The notes under the pieces: generated by a model
Seen by the model: only the letters and a program-made list of their open reading frames with translations
Told to the model about the DNA's origin: nothing
Database searches by the model: none
Assembly: GCA_030844895.1 (NCBI GenBank)
Contig: CM061223.1
Location: 30,866,561-30,930,560 of the forward strand
Origin: Ambrosia x helenae
Lineage: Eukaryota; Streptophyta; Magnoliopsida; Asterales; Asteraceae
DNA length: 64,000 nt
Reading direction: 5' to 3'
Position numbers and translations under genes: made by a program
In this document: in pieces, positions 47,401 to 57,508 of the stretch
How positions within the stretch are numbered: position 1 is the first letter of the stretch
Layout of the letters: each line of letters opens with the position of its first letter

Positions 47401-48762
47401 AAAAATCTTTGGAAGATTATAAGAGGGTGCTTGGGCCGTGAGTTTTGAGAGAGAGAGAGAGAGAGTGGAGAAGATTTGGTGAATTCTATTGCCCAATACC
47501 AAACCATGCAACCGTTGAGAATCCGGTTAAAACCGAATTCATGGATCGATTACGCGAAAACAACTCGGTTTCAGACGGGAGATTCGAGACGAGACAGAAA
47601 CATACGATAACAAAGTCATCACAGATTCGTATTAATTCAGAAACGGTTACAGACACTGTCATCAGTAGGATAAACATCTATCTCGAGGCCGGGGGAGGTC
47701 GGGCATGACCTCCCCCTTGAGAGCATTCAAAGCATAAACTCAAATCTACAAAATGAAAACCAACACATGAGATTGCTATTTATAGTCCAAAACCATAAGT
47801 CACCTTCGCCCATTTAAGGAGGTCGAATGTGGAACTTTTCCACATTCGCACCATCTCAAACGGTCGAACCTAGACTTAGGTTTTGGTCTATATTCACAAA
47901 TGCATCAGATCCATAAAATGCCCTTATGGATCACCACAATCTCATGTAATACAATACAAAGACTCAACCCTAGTCTATTCGACAGTGACGTTCACAGAAA
48001 GTGCATCAACAATCTCCCCCTTGGACGTTGCTAGCGAATCCTAAACACACCTAGCATCTTCAGTCAGTTATTGTTGAAGTATCAGACACATTGTTACATC
48101 AACAATGATTAACATTAATCTTAATGGTTTAATAAGATTAACAAAGATATTAATCATTTGGAGGGCCATAGGCCGGCCCCTTGGGGTGTCTTTGGTGGGG
48201 TCCACTTTGTTAATTAATACCCAATATTATTATGTTTAAGTTAATCTTGTTCGGGTACCGTCCGGGTATTCTCGGGTTTTTAATCGCGTGTCATCCGAAT
48301 ATTAAAATACCCTTAATATTCCTTAAACATAGTCCAGTTTAATCACTGATAAATTATTTTGGCTTTTGCCGAGTGAAATTATGAGTTATGCGCGTATCGG
48401 GTGCGGTACGCGCACTTTATTCGTTACCGGGAGATTTGCACAATAAGTTTTCACGTATGGCTTTGGGGTTCCAAAACTCATTATATTTTTTGAAATTATC
48501 TTTTATTTTATATTCCGGGTGTCCGGGGTTCGTTTCGCTTATTTAATTTTTACCGGGTAATCGCCAGTGTCCATACCGGATAGATTTACTTGCACATGAT
48601 CCTATCATGTTTTTCATTAAACATATGCATTCCTATGCATTATTTGGGAATTGCTATCTTTCTAAGGCCTCAGTTAAATAATCAACACATAATTACGTTT
48701 AATTACGTTAATCGCGTATAGTTAATTAGTACGGAATTACCTTAAGTTTGCCGGTTGTTACA
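44428..48762 (+). mobile_element. 4.3 kb LTR-like insertion
   Basis: Starts TGTCACACCACGCC, ends GCCGGTTGTTACA, and is flanked by AAGGA on both sides (44423-44427, 48763-48767). It splits the extra ORF within the codons of STSFNE. No gag or pol is present, so it looks like one very long solo Ty3 LTR with a nested Copia fragment inside. It has GTGAGACTCACC-type sequence near 45170, as in other LTRs here. Confidence 0.78.
47440..48024 (-). mobile_element. Copia LTR fragment nested in the 4.3 kb insertion
   Basis: On the minus strand a purine tract CCAAGGGGGAGAT (48024-48012) is followed by an LTR start TGTTGATGCACTTTC at 48011. The other end is not clear and is set near a GA microsatellite at 47448. 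Frames at 47445-47708 and 47486-47677 show no domain. Confidence 0.5.
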
Positions 48763-49316
48763 AAGGATGTGGACTTAGCGGAGACACATAGAAGGAGGGT
48801 GCGGAAGAAAAATTTCATGACTGGAGGGAAAAACTTTTTGAAAAGTGTTGACCCAGTCATCTGACCATCATACCCCCGTTCTTGAAACTTAGTGTGAAGC
48901 TCTGTTTTTGTGAAGGAGTCCTTACCTGCCAGGTCATTGAGTGAGAAGGTTGTAGATATGAGTTCAGGGGTAATGACGACACTTGTTTCTCCAATTTTGG
49001 AAATAATGGAGGTAGGCTTTTTGTCTTGTAATAAGAACTCAACATTCAACCAGAACTCTTGGAGAGTATCAATGTAGATGGGAGCGTCAGTGGTTAAGAT
49101 GGATAGATATTTGGAATTTAGGAGAATGTCAATAGTGGAATGGAATGATGTGTTTTCATCTGTTTCAACCAGATATGGGAGACAATTGTGGGTGGCTTTG
49201 GCTTGAAGATCCATTTTAATGGATTCCGAAGGTGAAAAGGAATGAAATTTTGAGTAAGGGTTTGAGAGCGAAGAAAACGGTTTCTGTATTTTGAATACAA
49301 TGAGACAGTGTAACAT
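48763..49316 (-). pseudogene. Extra 3' ORF of SIRE-like Copia, proximal part
   Basis: The frame opens at 49316, with a second ATG inside at 49213, and reads PYLVETDENTSFHSTIDILL, LTTDAPIYIDTLQEFW and FFRTLLLCVSAKSTSF before meeting the insertion. The start resembles the extra ORF of SIRE-type elements of sunflower-family plants. The distal part continues at 44427 in the same sense. Confidence 0.65.
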
Positions 49317-49693
49317 CTGTTGTGATAAAACAGGGTTTTTATAAGCTCAGGGGAAACCGCTGATGTGGCCAAACCTCTGCTTGTAGAAGCAGACGTGGCA
49401 ATCATCTGATGGATAAACATCTGGTGGAGAACAGCTGTTTTGGCAAACAACTGTTTTTTTTATGTATATATATAGGTATAGTATAGACATATATAGATAA
49501 CGAAACAGTTGTTTTATCTGATCAGATGTTTGAAACAGATTTTTCAACCAATAGTGGATATGAATGAAACAGTGGTTGTTTTATCTGATCAGATGTTTGA
49601 AATAGATTTTTCAACCAAAAAGCTATTTTCAAGGAGAAATTTTGATTTTCTGAAACATTTTAATGCTTTTATTAAAAAAAACATTTTTGTTAT
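49317..49693. other. Spacer between RNase H and the extra ORF
   Basis: Non-coding, with a 67-bp tandem duplication (TTGTTTTATCTGATCAGATG at about 49509 and 49576). Confidence 0.6.
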
Positions 49694-50575
49694 TTAATCC
49701 ATGTTTAACATACCAATTCTAGAAATCAGATTTGTAAAGGTAGATGTGTCTAAAGCTTTTGTCAACACATCTGCCAACTGATCTTCTGTTGGAACATACT
49801 GCAGAGAAATCAAACCTTTTTCATAGCTATCTCTGACAAAATGATGTCTGATGTCAATGTGTTTGGTAGTGGAATGAGAGACTAGATTCTTGATGATATT
49901 TTCAGCAGCTTGACTATCCAACATAAGTGGAGTCTGTAGTGCAGTTATCCCAAAATCCAGTAATTGATTTTGAAGCCACATGAGTTGGGCTGTACAGTTT
50001 GCAACAGCAATGTATTCAGCTTCAGCTGTTGAGGTTGAAACAGCTGCCTGCTTTTTGCTTTGCCAAGAGACTAAGGCATTCCCTAGAAATTGGCACCCTC
50101 CTGATGTGGACTTTCTTGTGGTGTGACAGCCAGCAAAATCACTATCTGAATAACCTGAAAGCTCAATGTTTCCATTAGCAGGATACCAGATACCAAGTGT
50201 GGGAGCACCTTTGAGGTATCTGAATATCCTTTTCACAGCAATAAGGTTTGACTTTCTGGGTGAAGTCTGGGATCTTGCACAGACACAGGTGGCAAACATA
50301 ATGTCTGGCCTAGATGCAGTTAAGTACAGTAAAGACCCAATCATGCATCTATAATGTGTTTGATCAACCAGTTCATCCTTGTCATCAATAGTGAGTAGCT
50401 TGACTGTACTCATGGGTGTACTACATGGCTTACAATCATTCATCTCAAATCTGGTTAATAAGTTCTTTACATATTTGTTTTGGTGAATGAATGTGCCATT
50501 TTGCAGTTGTTTCACTTGAAGACCAAGGAAACACTGAAGTTCACCCATGGCACTCATCTCAAACTCTGCTGTCAT
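49694..50575 (-). pseudogene. Copia RT end and RNase H
   Basis: Reads FEMSAMGELQCFLGLQVKQL, then YRCMIGSLLYLTASRPDIMF, STSGGCQFLGNALVSWQSKK, STAEAEYIAVANCTAQLMWL and LADVLTKALD. These are the standard RNase H landmarks of Copia. The frame is intact over 293 codons, but it is offset from the RT frame upstream by a shift at about 50575. Confidence 0.9.
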
Positions 50576-51417
50576 GAGTTTCTGAACTCTTCACACATTT
50601 GGTTACATGTGGATCCAAAAATGATGTCATCCACATATATTTGAACAATCATTAAGTCTTTCCCTTTCCATTTTAGAAATAAAGTTTTGTCAATTTTATC
50701 TCTTGTGAAGCCAATGGATAAGAGAAATGTGGAAAGAGTTTCATACCAGGCACTTGGTGCTTGTTTGAGTCCATACAGAGCTTTGTTGAGCTTGTAGACA
50801 TAGTCAGGATGGAATGTGTCTTCAAAACCAGGTGGTTGACATACATAGACTTCCTCCTGAATTTTGCCATAAAGGAAAGCACATTTAATGTCCATCTGAT
50901 ACACCTTTATGTTGTGGTTGACAGCAAAGGCTAAGAATAGTCTGATGGCTTCTAGTCTTGCTACAGGAGCAAATGTTTCATCATAATCTATCCCTTCTTC
51001 TTGTCTGAAGCCTTGAACCACAAGCCTGGCTTTATTCTTGACAACAATACCCCTTTCATCAGTTTTGTTTTTGAAGACCCACTTTGTTTCTATAGGATAA
51101 ACATCCTTAGGTAGTGGTACAAGCTCCCATACTTGTTGTCTTTTAAACTGAAGGAGTTCTTCTTGCATAGCTTCTACCCAACTGTTGTCTTTCAGTGCCT
51201 CTTGGTACTTGACAGGTTGTGTGAGAGATAGAAACCCTGCAAAAAGACAGATGTTTGAGGATTGACTTCTTGTTAGTACACCCTCTCTGATGTTGCCAAT
51301 GATCTGATCTGGTGGATGAGCTCTAAGGTAGATTAGATCTCCTTGATATGGTATGATGGCATTTTGAGGTGAAGGACAGAGGTTTGGTGACTCTGTTGTG
51401 GTAACATCTGTTTGCAC
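50572..51417 (-). pseudogene. Copia reverse transcriptase
   Basis: Carries WVEAMQEELLQFKRQQVWEL, the GIDYDETFAPVARLEAIR motif, VYQMDIKCAFLYGKIQEEVY and the catalytic YVDDIIFGS. It begins about where the RT of Copia should, but only gag lies upstream. Protease and integrase have been deleted. The frame stops just after YVDDIIF. Confidence 0.9.
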
Positions 51418-53264
51418 TTCTGTAGTGCCAACAGATGTTTGAAATGGATTTGGGGGAATGGGTCCAAGTGGTGTAAGACTAAACTGACTTTTGTCACAAG
51501 ATGTGTGACTTTTGTCTTTCTAAGGTTTTCATTCACCTCTTTGATGTTGGCAAATGCTATGACACATTTGTCTGAACATAAATCTTTTAAGATCTGAGGA
51601 GATACCTTAGCAGCAGCCATCAATGCACAATCACACCTGCACTCACAATCTTCAGATGCACCCCATGGGTCTGAGAGATTCACAATCTCTTCTCCAGATT
51701 TTTCACCTGCAATAACCTCATCAACAACATCATCAGTCATATCCTTAGATTCAGTCACCACTTCCTCAGATTCAATTTCTTCTACCATAGCCATGAAACA
51801 AAAGTTTTCTGTTTCATTTTCAGCCTTGGCAACTAATGCAAAATTCTCATCTGTTAGCTCATCTGGTAGACTGCTCCAGTCAACAAAGCCTTGTGTGAAG
51901 AAGCTTTGTTGGCTGGTCTCTGCTGGAGCAGAGGGTGGAGCAGCAGTCCTTTGCACAGGTGCTTGAGCAACAGGTGTTTGCACATAATGGATCTGAGGGA
52001 CAGTGGTTTGGACATACTGGACAGGAACAGTGGTTGAGGACTGTGCAAAATGAGCAGTGTTTTGCACATTTGGTCCAGGGGTATTATAGGAATTTTGATA
52101 AGTGTTGGTCTGAGGTCTTTGATTTGGATAGGTGATTATAGGTGTACCATGCTGACTCCTACATTCCCTAGCAAAATGACCAAGTCTATGACATTTATAA
52201 CACTTTATCTTTGATTTATCCAACACAACCTTAGATCTGCCAGTCAACCCTGGAAACCTTCTTCCAGTTTTCTTGTAAAAATTATTAGTTCTTACACTGA
52301 GAAGGGCCAATTGGTGCATTATGTCCATTTCTTCCAAATCATCAGGGTCAAAGTATTTCAGGTCATCATACTCAAAGGATATGTTATCAGATGCCTGGAT
52401 ATCACCACCACTTGCTGTGAAAGCAAAGCTAGGTGAATAAGAATCAGAGTTACAACTTGAGTTAAAACCTGAAGTTATGTCAATAAAATGATCATAACTC
52501 TGATCCTTAGTATTTCCAGGCACCTCATCATGACCCAAAAGTGTTGTATTCCCAAATACATAGTCATCAGACACTTTTCCAGAATCCTGGAGCTTCTTTT
52601 TCTGGTTAAGCTCTCTTTCATAAGTCAAGAGCTTACCATGAAGTTGGGTCAGTGATAGGTCTTTGAATCCAATTGAGTTTCTCATAACAATAGCAATAGT
52701 GTCCCATTTGTCTGGTAATGATCTTAAAAACCTATGGTTCAAGGTTGAATGAGGATAAGTAAGACCAACCAGTTTTAGTTCACTAATTAAACAGTTAAAA
52801 CTCTCAAATTGTTGAGTTAATGACTCTCCTTTGACATGACTGAAAGTTTCATATTGTTGATTAAGTATTTCACGATTGTTTTCAATAACCTCTTCAGTCC
52901 CACCAAATTGTTCTTTCAGGGCATCCCACAACTCTTTTGCACTGCAACAGTGTAACAGCCCAGCATAAATGTCATTGGGTAGAGCCATAGCCACAACACT
53001 GAAGGCTTTAGCATCTAACTCAATTTTCTGAAAATCCTGGTCAGAGTAATTTTCAAGTTTCTTTGGCTCCTGAACCTTGGGATCTTCAGTACTCGGCACC
53101 ATCGGAACATGTGGTCCGAAGATAACCGACTTCCAACACCCAGTGTTCTGTTGAGCTAGAACATGGCTCATCCGACGTTGCCAGATATTGTATTCAGATC
53201 TGACAAGCATCGGTGGCTTGTTGTTCGTGCCAGTGTTATGTGGATCGTGATTGATTGAAGCCAT
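51418..53264 (-). CDS. Copia gag (SIRE-like), intact frame
   Basis: ATG at 53264 opens a frame of over 600 codons. It reads RSEYNIWQRRMSHVLAQ (gag start), a UBN2 core with CSAKELWDALKEQFGGTEEV and LRSLPDKWDTIAIVMRN, and a CCHC knuckle CYKCHRLGHFARECR at about residue 360. A Gln/Pro-rich part and an acidic tail follow. It then runs out of frame into the RT start (open to 51333), since the protease-integrase segment is lost. Gag packages the element RNA. The reading frame has no stop, yet the element as a whole is defective. Confidence 0.85.
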
Positions 53265-53414
53265 TCTCTCTGATTTTTCAAAAACAAAGTCTGTTTAAAA
53301 ACGGTTGAATCGAAATTAAACTATTACTCTGTTTTAATCCGACAAACAAACGATATCAATAATGTGAGCTGATCTGTTTATATTAAATTGATTGATTAGA
53401 TCGAATTTAATTGA

Positions 53415-54117
53415 CCAGGCTCTGATACCAATTGTTAGGATCTGAGTTTGATTGTTTTGATTATGTTTAACAAAGAATGATAAGAGTGATATGAATATAG
53501 ATGGAAAGTGCAGCGGAATAATAAACTTTTAATCAAAACATGAGAGTAAATGTTTTCTGATCGAATGCTTTCATTTATCTAAAAGATTACAATCATACAA
53601 GTACTCCCCCTCAGCCTGATCACACAGTGATTGTTTGTCTGAGAGAATGTTTGTGTGTGTGATACAATAGAACAGTACATGCACTGTTCTATTTATAGAC
53701 AAACCTAAACCACTGATGACCTAGGCTGACGTCACCTTAAGACAGTGACCTCTAACGGAATAACAAACATAAAACATCTGCCTATTACACACTACTGTTA
53801 CATTGAAAACACTGAAGGTAAACTACTGTTGTAGAAAAACTCTGATGGTCTTGTATCCTCTGCTGGAGCCTAAGTGCTGTTGGCTCCAGCAGTGCTTTAG
53901 TCTTCAGTACTTGGATCAGCAGTTGTTCTTCATTAGTGTTTATTCAGCAGTCCTTTGTATCAGCAGTTGTCATAGCAGTTGTTTGGATGGAACAGTTGTT
54001 AGAGTCAGCAGTCTTTTGGGAGAAGTATGTTGTAAGGACTGTTTATTGTGTGGATCAACTGTTAGCATGTTTTGGCTTTTCAATCATCTGTTCTTCTCCA
54101 GGTCAGCAGACCTAACA
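53415..54117 (-). repeat. 5' LTR and primer-binding site of SIRE-like Copia
   Basis: LTR 53433-54117 (685 bp), minus strand, starting TGTTAGGTCTGC and ending GATCCTAACA. Next to it, at 53430-53415, is TGGTATCAGAGCCTGG, a perfect tRNA-Met-type primer-binding site. The 3' LTR is the fragment at 40748. No target duplication can be checked because the 3' LTR is truncated. Confidence 0.92.
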
Positions 54118-54213
54118 TTTATTATCTCCAAAAATAAGGAGATGAGTTGTAACATTATATATTGATCATTGTGAATAATGAAGAGATCATCTTGACAATT
54201 ACAATATTCCACA
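54118..54213 (+). repeat. 5' LTR fragment of Copia 2
   Basis: The 96 bp match the last part of the LTR at 61219-61382 (TTTATTATCTCC ... ATATTCCACA). Primer-binding sequence TGGTATCATCC follows at 54214. The first part of the LTR is missing where the SIRE-like element abuts. Confidence 0.88.
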
Positions 54214-54350
54214 TGGTATCATCCTAAAAAACAACACCTTGATCCCACCTATTCTGCTTCCCTGCCGTCGCTTTCTACTTCCTTAACCCTCATCGCCGCC
54301 TTCTTTCATCACCTCTTTTCTCAATTGCCGGTCACAAAATACATCCCGCA

Positions 54351-56021
54351 GTGACAGTTTCCAACATCAAAGCCTTTCTCCCAATCACCCTTGATAACGA
54401 AGCTTCAGATTACAATCTGTGGTCCGAATTGTTTGGTATACATTGTACCGCTTTCCTCGTTTCTGATCACCTTTCCCCACGTCCCCCACCCGTCGCCACC
54501 ACCACTTCCACTGATAAACAACCCACCGCCACACCCGCCTCTGAATCCTGGGAGCGTTTGGATGCCATAGTTCTGCAATGGATCTATGGTACCATCACTC
54601 CCGGACTCCTAAAAACTGTCATTATCAAACGTTCCACTGCCTATGAAGCGTGGAAGGCCATTGAATCTCTTTTTCAAGATAATAAAGCCACTCGTTCTCT
54701 CTATCTTAAACAAAAGTTTGCCAATACCCGTTTGGAAAACTTCCAGTCGATGAATGCCTACTGTCAAGAACTCAAGGTTTTATCTGATCAACTTGCTGGT
54801 GTCGATGAACAGGACCTTGTCCTTCAAACCATTGCTGGTCTGACTGAACAATACGAAACGGTCAGTACCATTCTCCAAAACACCAAACCTGTCCCCTCAT
54901 TCTTTGAGGTTCGTTCACAATTATGCATGAACGAAACCACGAAGGCAAACCAGGCCATTCACTCGGCTTCCCAGGCCGCTACCGCCCTCCATACTCAATC
55001 CCGTAATACCTCCTCTTCCAACCCACCTATCACCGGTCACCAGCCCAACCCTTCCACCCAATCCCGTGGCCGCGGTCGTTCCAGAAACCGTGGTGGCGGC
55101 CGCTCTGGTTCGAACCCCAACACCCGGTCCCGGTCCTCATCTTTCTCGGGCCACCCTACACACCCCTACATAGTCTTCCCTAACTCTTGGACTCAAAACC
55201 AATGGACCTCCCTTCTTAACCAAGCCCAATCCCATCAAACCCAAAACCCTTCGGCCCAATACCCCACACCCCCATGCCCATATCCATCCAACCCTAAACC
55301 AAACCCTGGACAAGGTATTCTCGGCCCGACACCAGCACAGGCCAATTTGGCCGCGTACACACCCACTCCGACTGACATCGCTCAGGCACTCTACACTCTT
55401 TCCCTAGTGGGCTACATGGACACAGGTGCCTCCGGACATATGGAGCAACCAGGTAATCTCTCCCCGTCTATTTTTAATTCTTTCACTAATAAACAGATTA
55501 TTGTTGGAAATGGCACGACCATTCCTGTTGTTGGACAAGGCAACAAAACCTTACCCCATCCCTTCCCACCTTTCAAACTTAATAATGTCCTCTATGCCCC
55601 TCACCTGATTAAAAATCTTATTTTTGTCCGTCGCCTCACGACTGATAATTTACTGTCCATAGAATTTGACCCATTTGGTTTTCTTGTGAAGGATCTCAAG
55701 ACCAAGGAGCCTATCCTACGATGCAATAGCTCGAGAGACCTCTACCCCATCACAACCAACTTCATCAAGTCACATACCTCCACAGTTGCATTCTCTGCTA
55801 CCACTCAAGACCGTTGGCATCAACTCCTTGGGTACCCGGGCATCAATTTATTGCAATCGTTAAAGTCTTGTTCCTTTATTAATTTTAGTAAATCAAATAA
55901 AACGCTTTGTCAGTCTTGTGTTTTTGGCAAAGCGTCAAACTTCCTTTTTCTGCTTCAGTTAATAAAACCAATTTGCCTTTTGATATTATACATAGTGACT
56001 TGTGGACCTCCCCGGTCTTAA
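54351..56021 (+). pseudogene. Copia 2 gag, protease and pre-integrase
   Basis: Gag core (DYNLWSELFGIHCTAFLV, AYEAWKAIESLFQDNKATRS, AGLTEQYETVSTILQNTKPV), an Arg/Gly-rich stretch (RGRGRSRNRGGGRSG) and no zinc knuckle. The protease follows with YMDTGASGHM (active-site DTG), then GAG-pre-integrase (DRWHQLLGYPGINLLQSLK, CQSCVFGK). The frame starts without an in-frame ATG (GTG at 54351), so the native start is lost, and it shifts near 55960 into integrase. Confidence 0.85.
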
Positions 56022-57061
56022 GTACCGGTGGTCATCGTTATTACATATTATTCCCTGATGATTATACTGATTTTTTGTGGACGTACCCTCTCACGAATAA
56101 ATCCCAAGTTTATTCAACTTTTACTACCCTTAACAACCTAATTCACACCCAATTTGAAAGAAAGATTAAACAATTCCAATGTGACAATGTCACCGAATAC
56201 ACCAATAATAACTTCAAAAACTTTTGTCACAATAATGGGATGCAGTTTCACTTTTCATGCCCTCACACCTCCCCCCAGAATGGAAAAGCGGAACGCAAAA
56301 TTAGAACCATCAATAACATGATTCGTACCATTCTCGCACAAGCCTCCCTACCCCTCCTCTTACTGGCATTATGCGCTGGAAACAGCAACTTACCTTCTCA
56401 ACATCCTTCCCAAAAAGCACCATCACTTCCTCACTCCAACCACTCTTCTCTACCATGTCTTCCCAACCTACGAGCACCTACGCGTGTTTGGTTGCTTGTG
56501 TTATCCCACACTTCCCTCTACCTCCACTCACAAACTCGCAAACCGCTCCCAACCTTGTGTCTTTCTTGGATACCCTCCAAATCATCGCGGGTATAGGTGC
56601 TATGATCTTAACACTAAGCAAACCTTTATATCCCGCCACGTCCAATTTGAGGAATCCATCTTTCCTCTATCCATTCAACACCCCACCACACCTCAACATT
56701 ATGATTTCCTCACCCACAATATTTCCCCTCTTCTCTGGCCACAAGTCCAACCGTCCAACCCCCCTACTCCTTCCCAGCCCACTTCCCCTCTCGCCCAAAG
56801 CCCATGCTCCAATAATCAATCCCAACAACCTACCACTTCCGGCCCAACATCACTCGGCCCACTCACTACCGGCCCGCCTAATGCTCCCACCAGCCAACTC
56901 TGCCAGCTCCAACATCCAAACACACGCAACTCACCCTACCAGCCCCATACACTCACCTGCACCCACCACTCCTAGCCCACCTGTCCAGCCAATATTACCA
57001 AACCCACCCGGACCACCACCCGTTCCCCAACCCACTCGTACCATGCGCACCCGCGCAATGG
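55907..57061 (+). pseudogene. Copia 2 integrase, frameshifted
   Basis: Has D in IIHSDLWTSPV, D in FQCDNVTEY and E in PQNGKAERKIRTI, the DDE core. The frame shifts near 56370 and again near 56480, and a Pro/Ser/Thr-rich connector follows to about 57060. Pieces at 55907-56596, 56371-57081 and 56484-56975 are different readings of this stretch. Confidence 0.82.
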
Positions 57062-57508
57062 ATGGGATCACCAAACCTTAACACCACCTCTCTTGTACCC
57101 ATCCCTAAATCACCACATGTTGCCTTGTCTAGCCCAGAATGGTTTGCGGCTATGAACAACGAGTTTAGTGCATTAATTAAAAATGAGACCTGGGAGTTGG
57201 CACCTCGTCTCCCAGACATGAATATTATTCGTTGCATATGGCTATTCAAACATAAATTTCGGTCGGATGGGTCTCTCGAGCGATATAAAGCTCGGTTGGT
57301 ATGTGATGGGAGAAGTCAACAGGTTGGTATTGACTGCGGAGAAACATTTAGCCGGTCGTTAAACCCACTACTATTCGTACCGTCCTTACTTTGGCCCTTT
57401 CTCAGTCTTGGCCAATCTATCAGTTGGACATTACGAATGCATTCTTGCATGGGCATCTACAGGAAACGGTCTACATGCATCAGCCCATGGGTTTTTGACA
57501 TCGGGACT
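57062..57508 (+). pseudogene. Copia 2 reverse transcriptase, 5' part
   Basis: Reads SSPEWFAAMNNEFSALIKNE, TWELAPRLPDMNIIRCIWLF and KARLVCDGRSQQVGIDCGETF, an RT start. A frameshift lies just after GETFSRSLNP. The next part (MHQPMGF) is met by a stop, and then the solo LTR begins at 57509. Confidence 0.82.
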
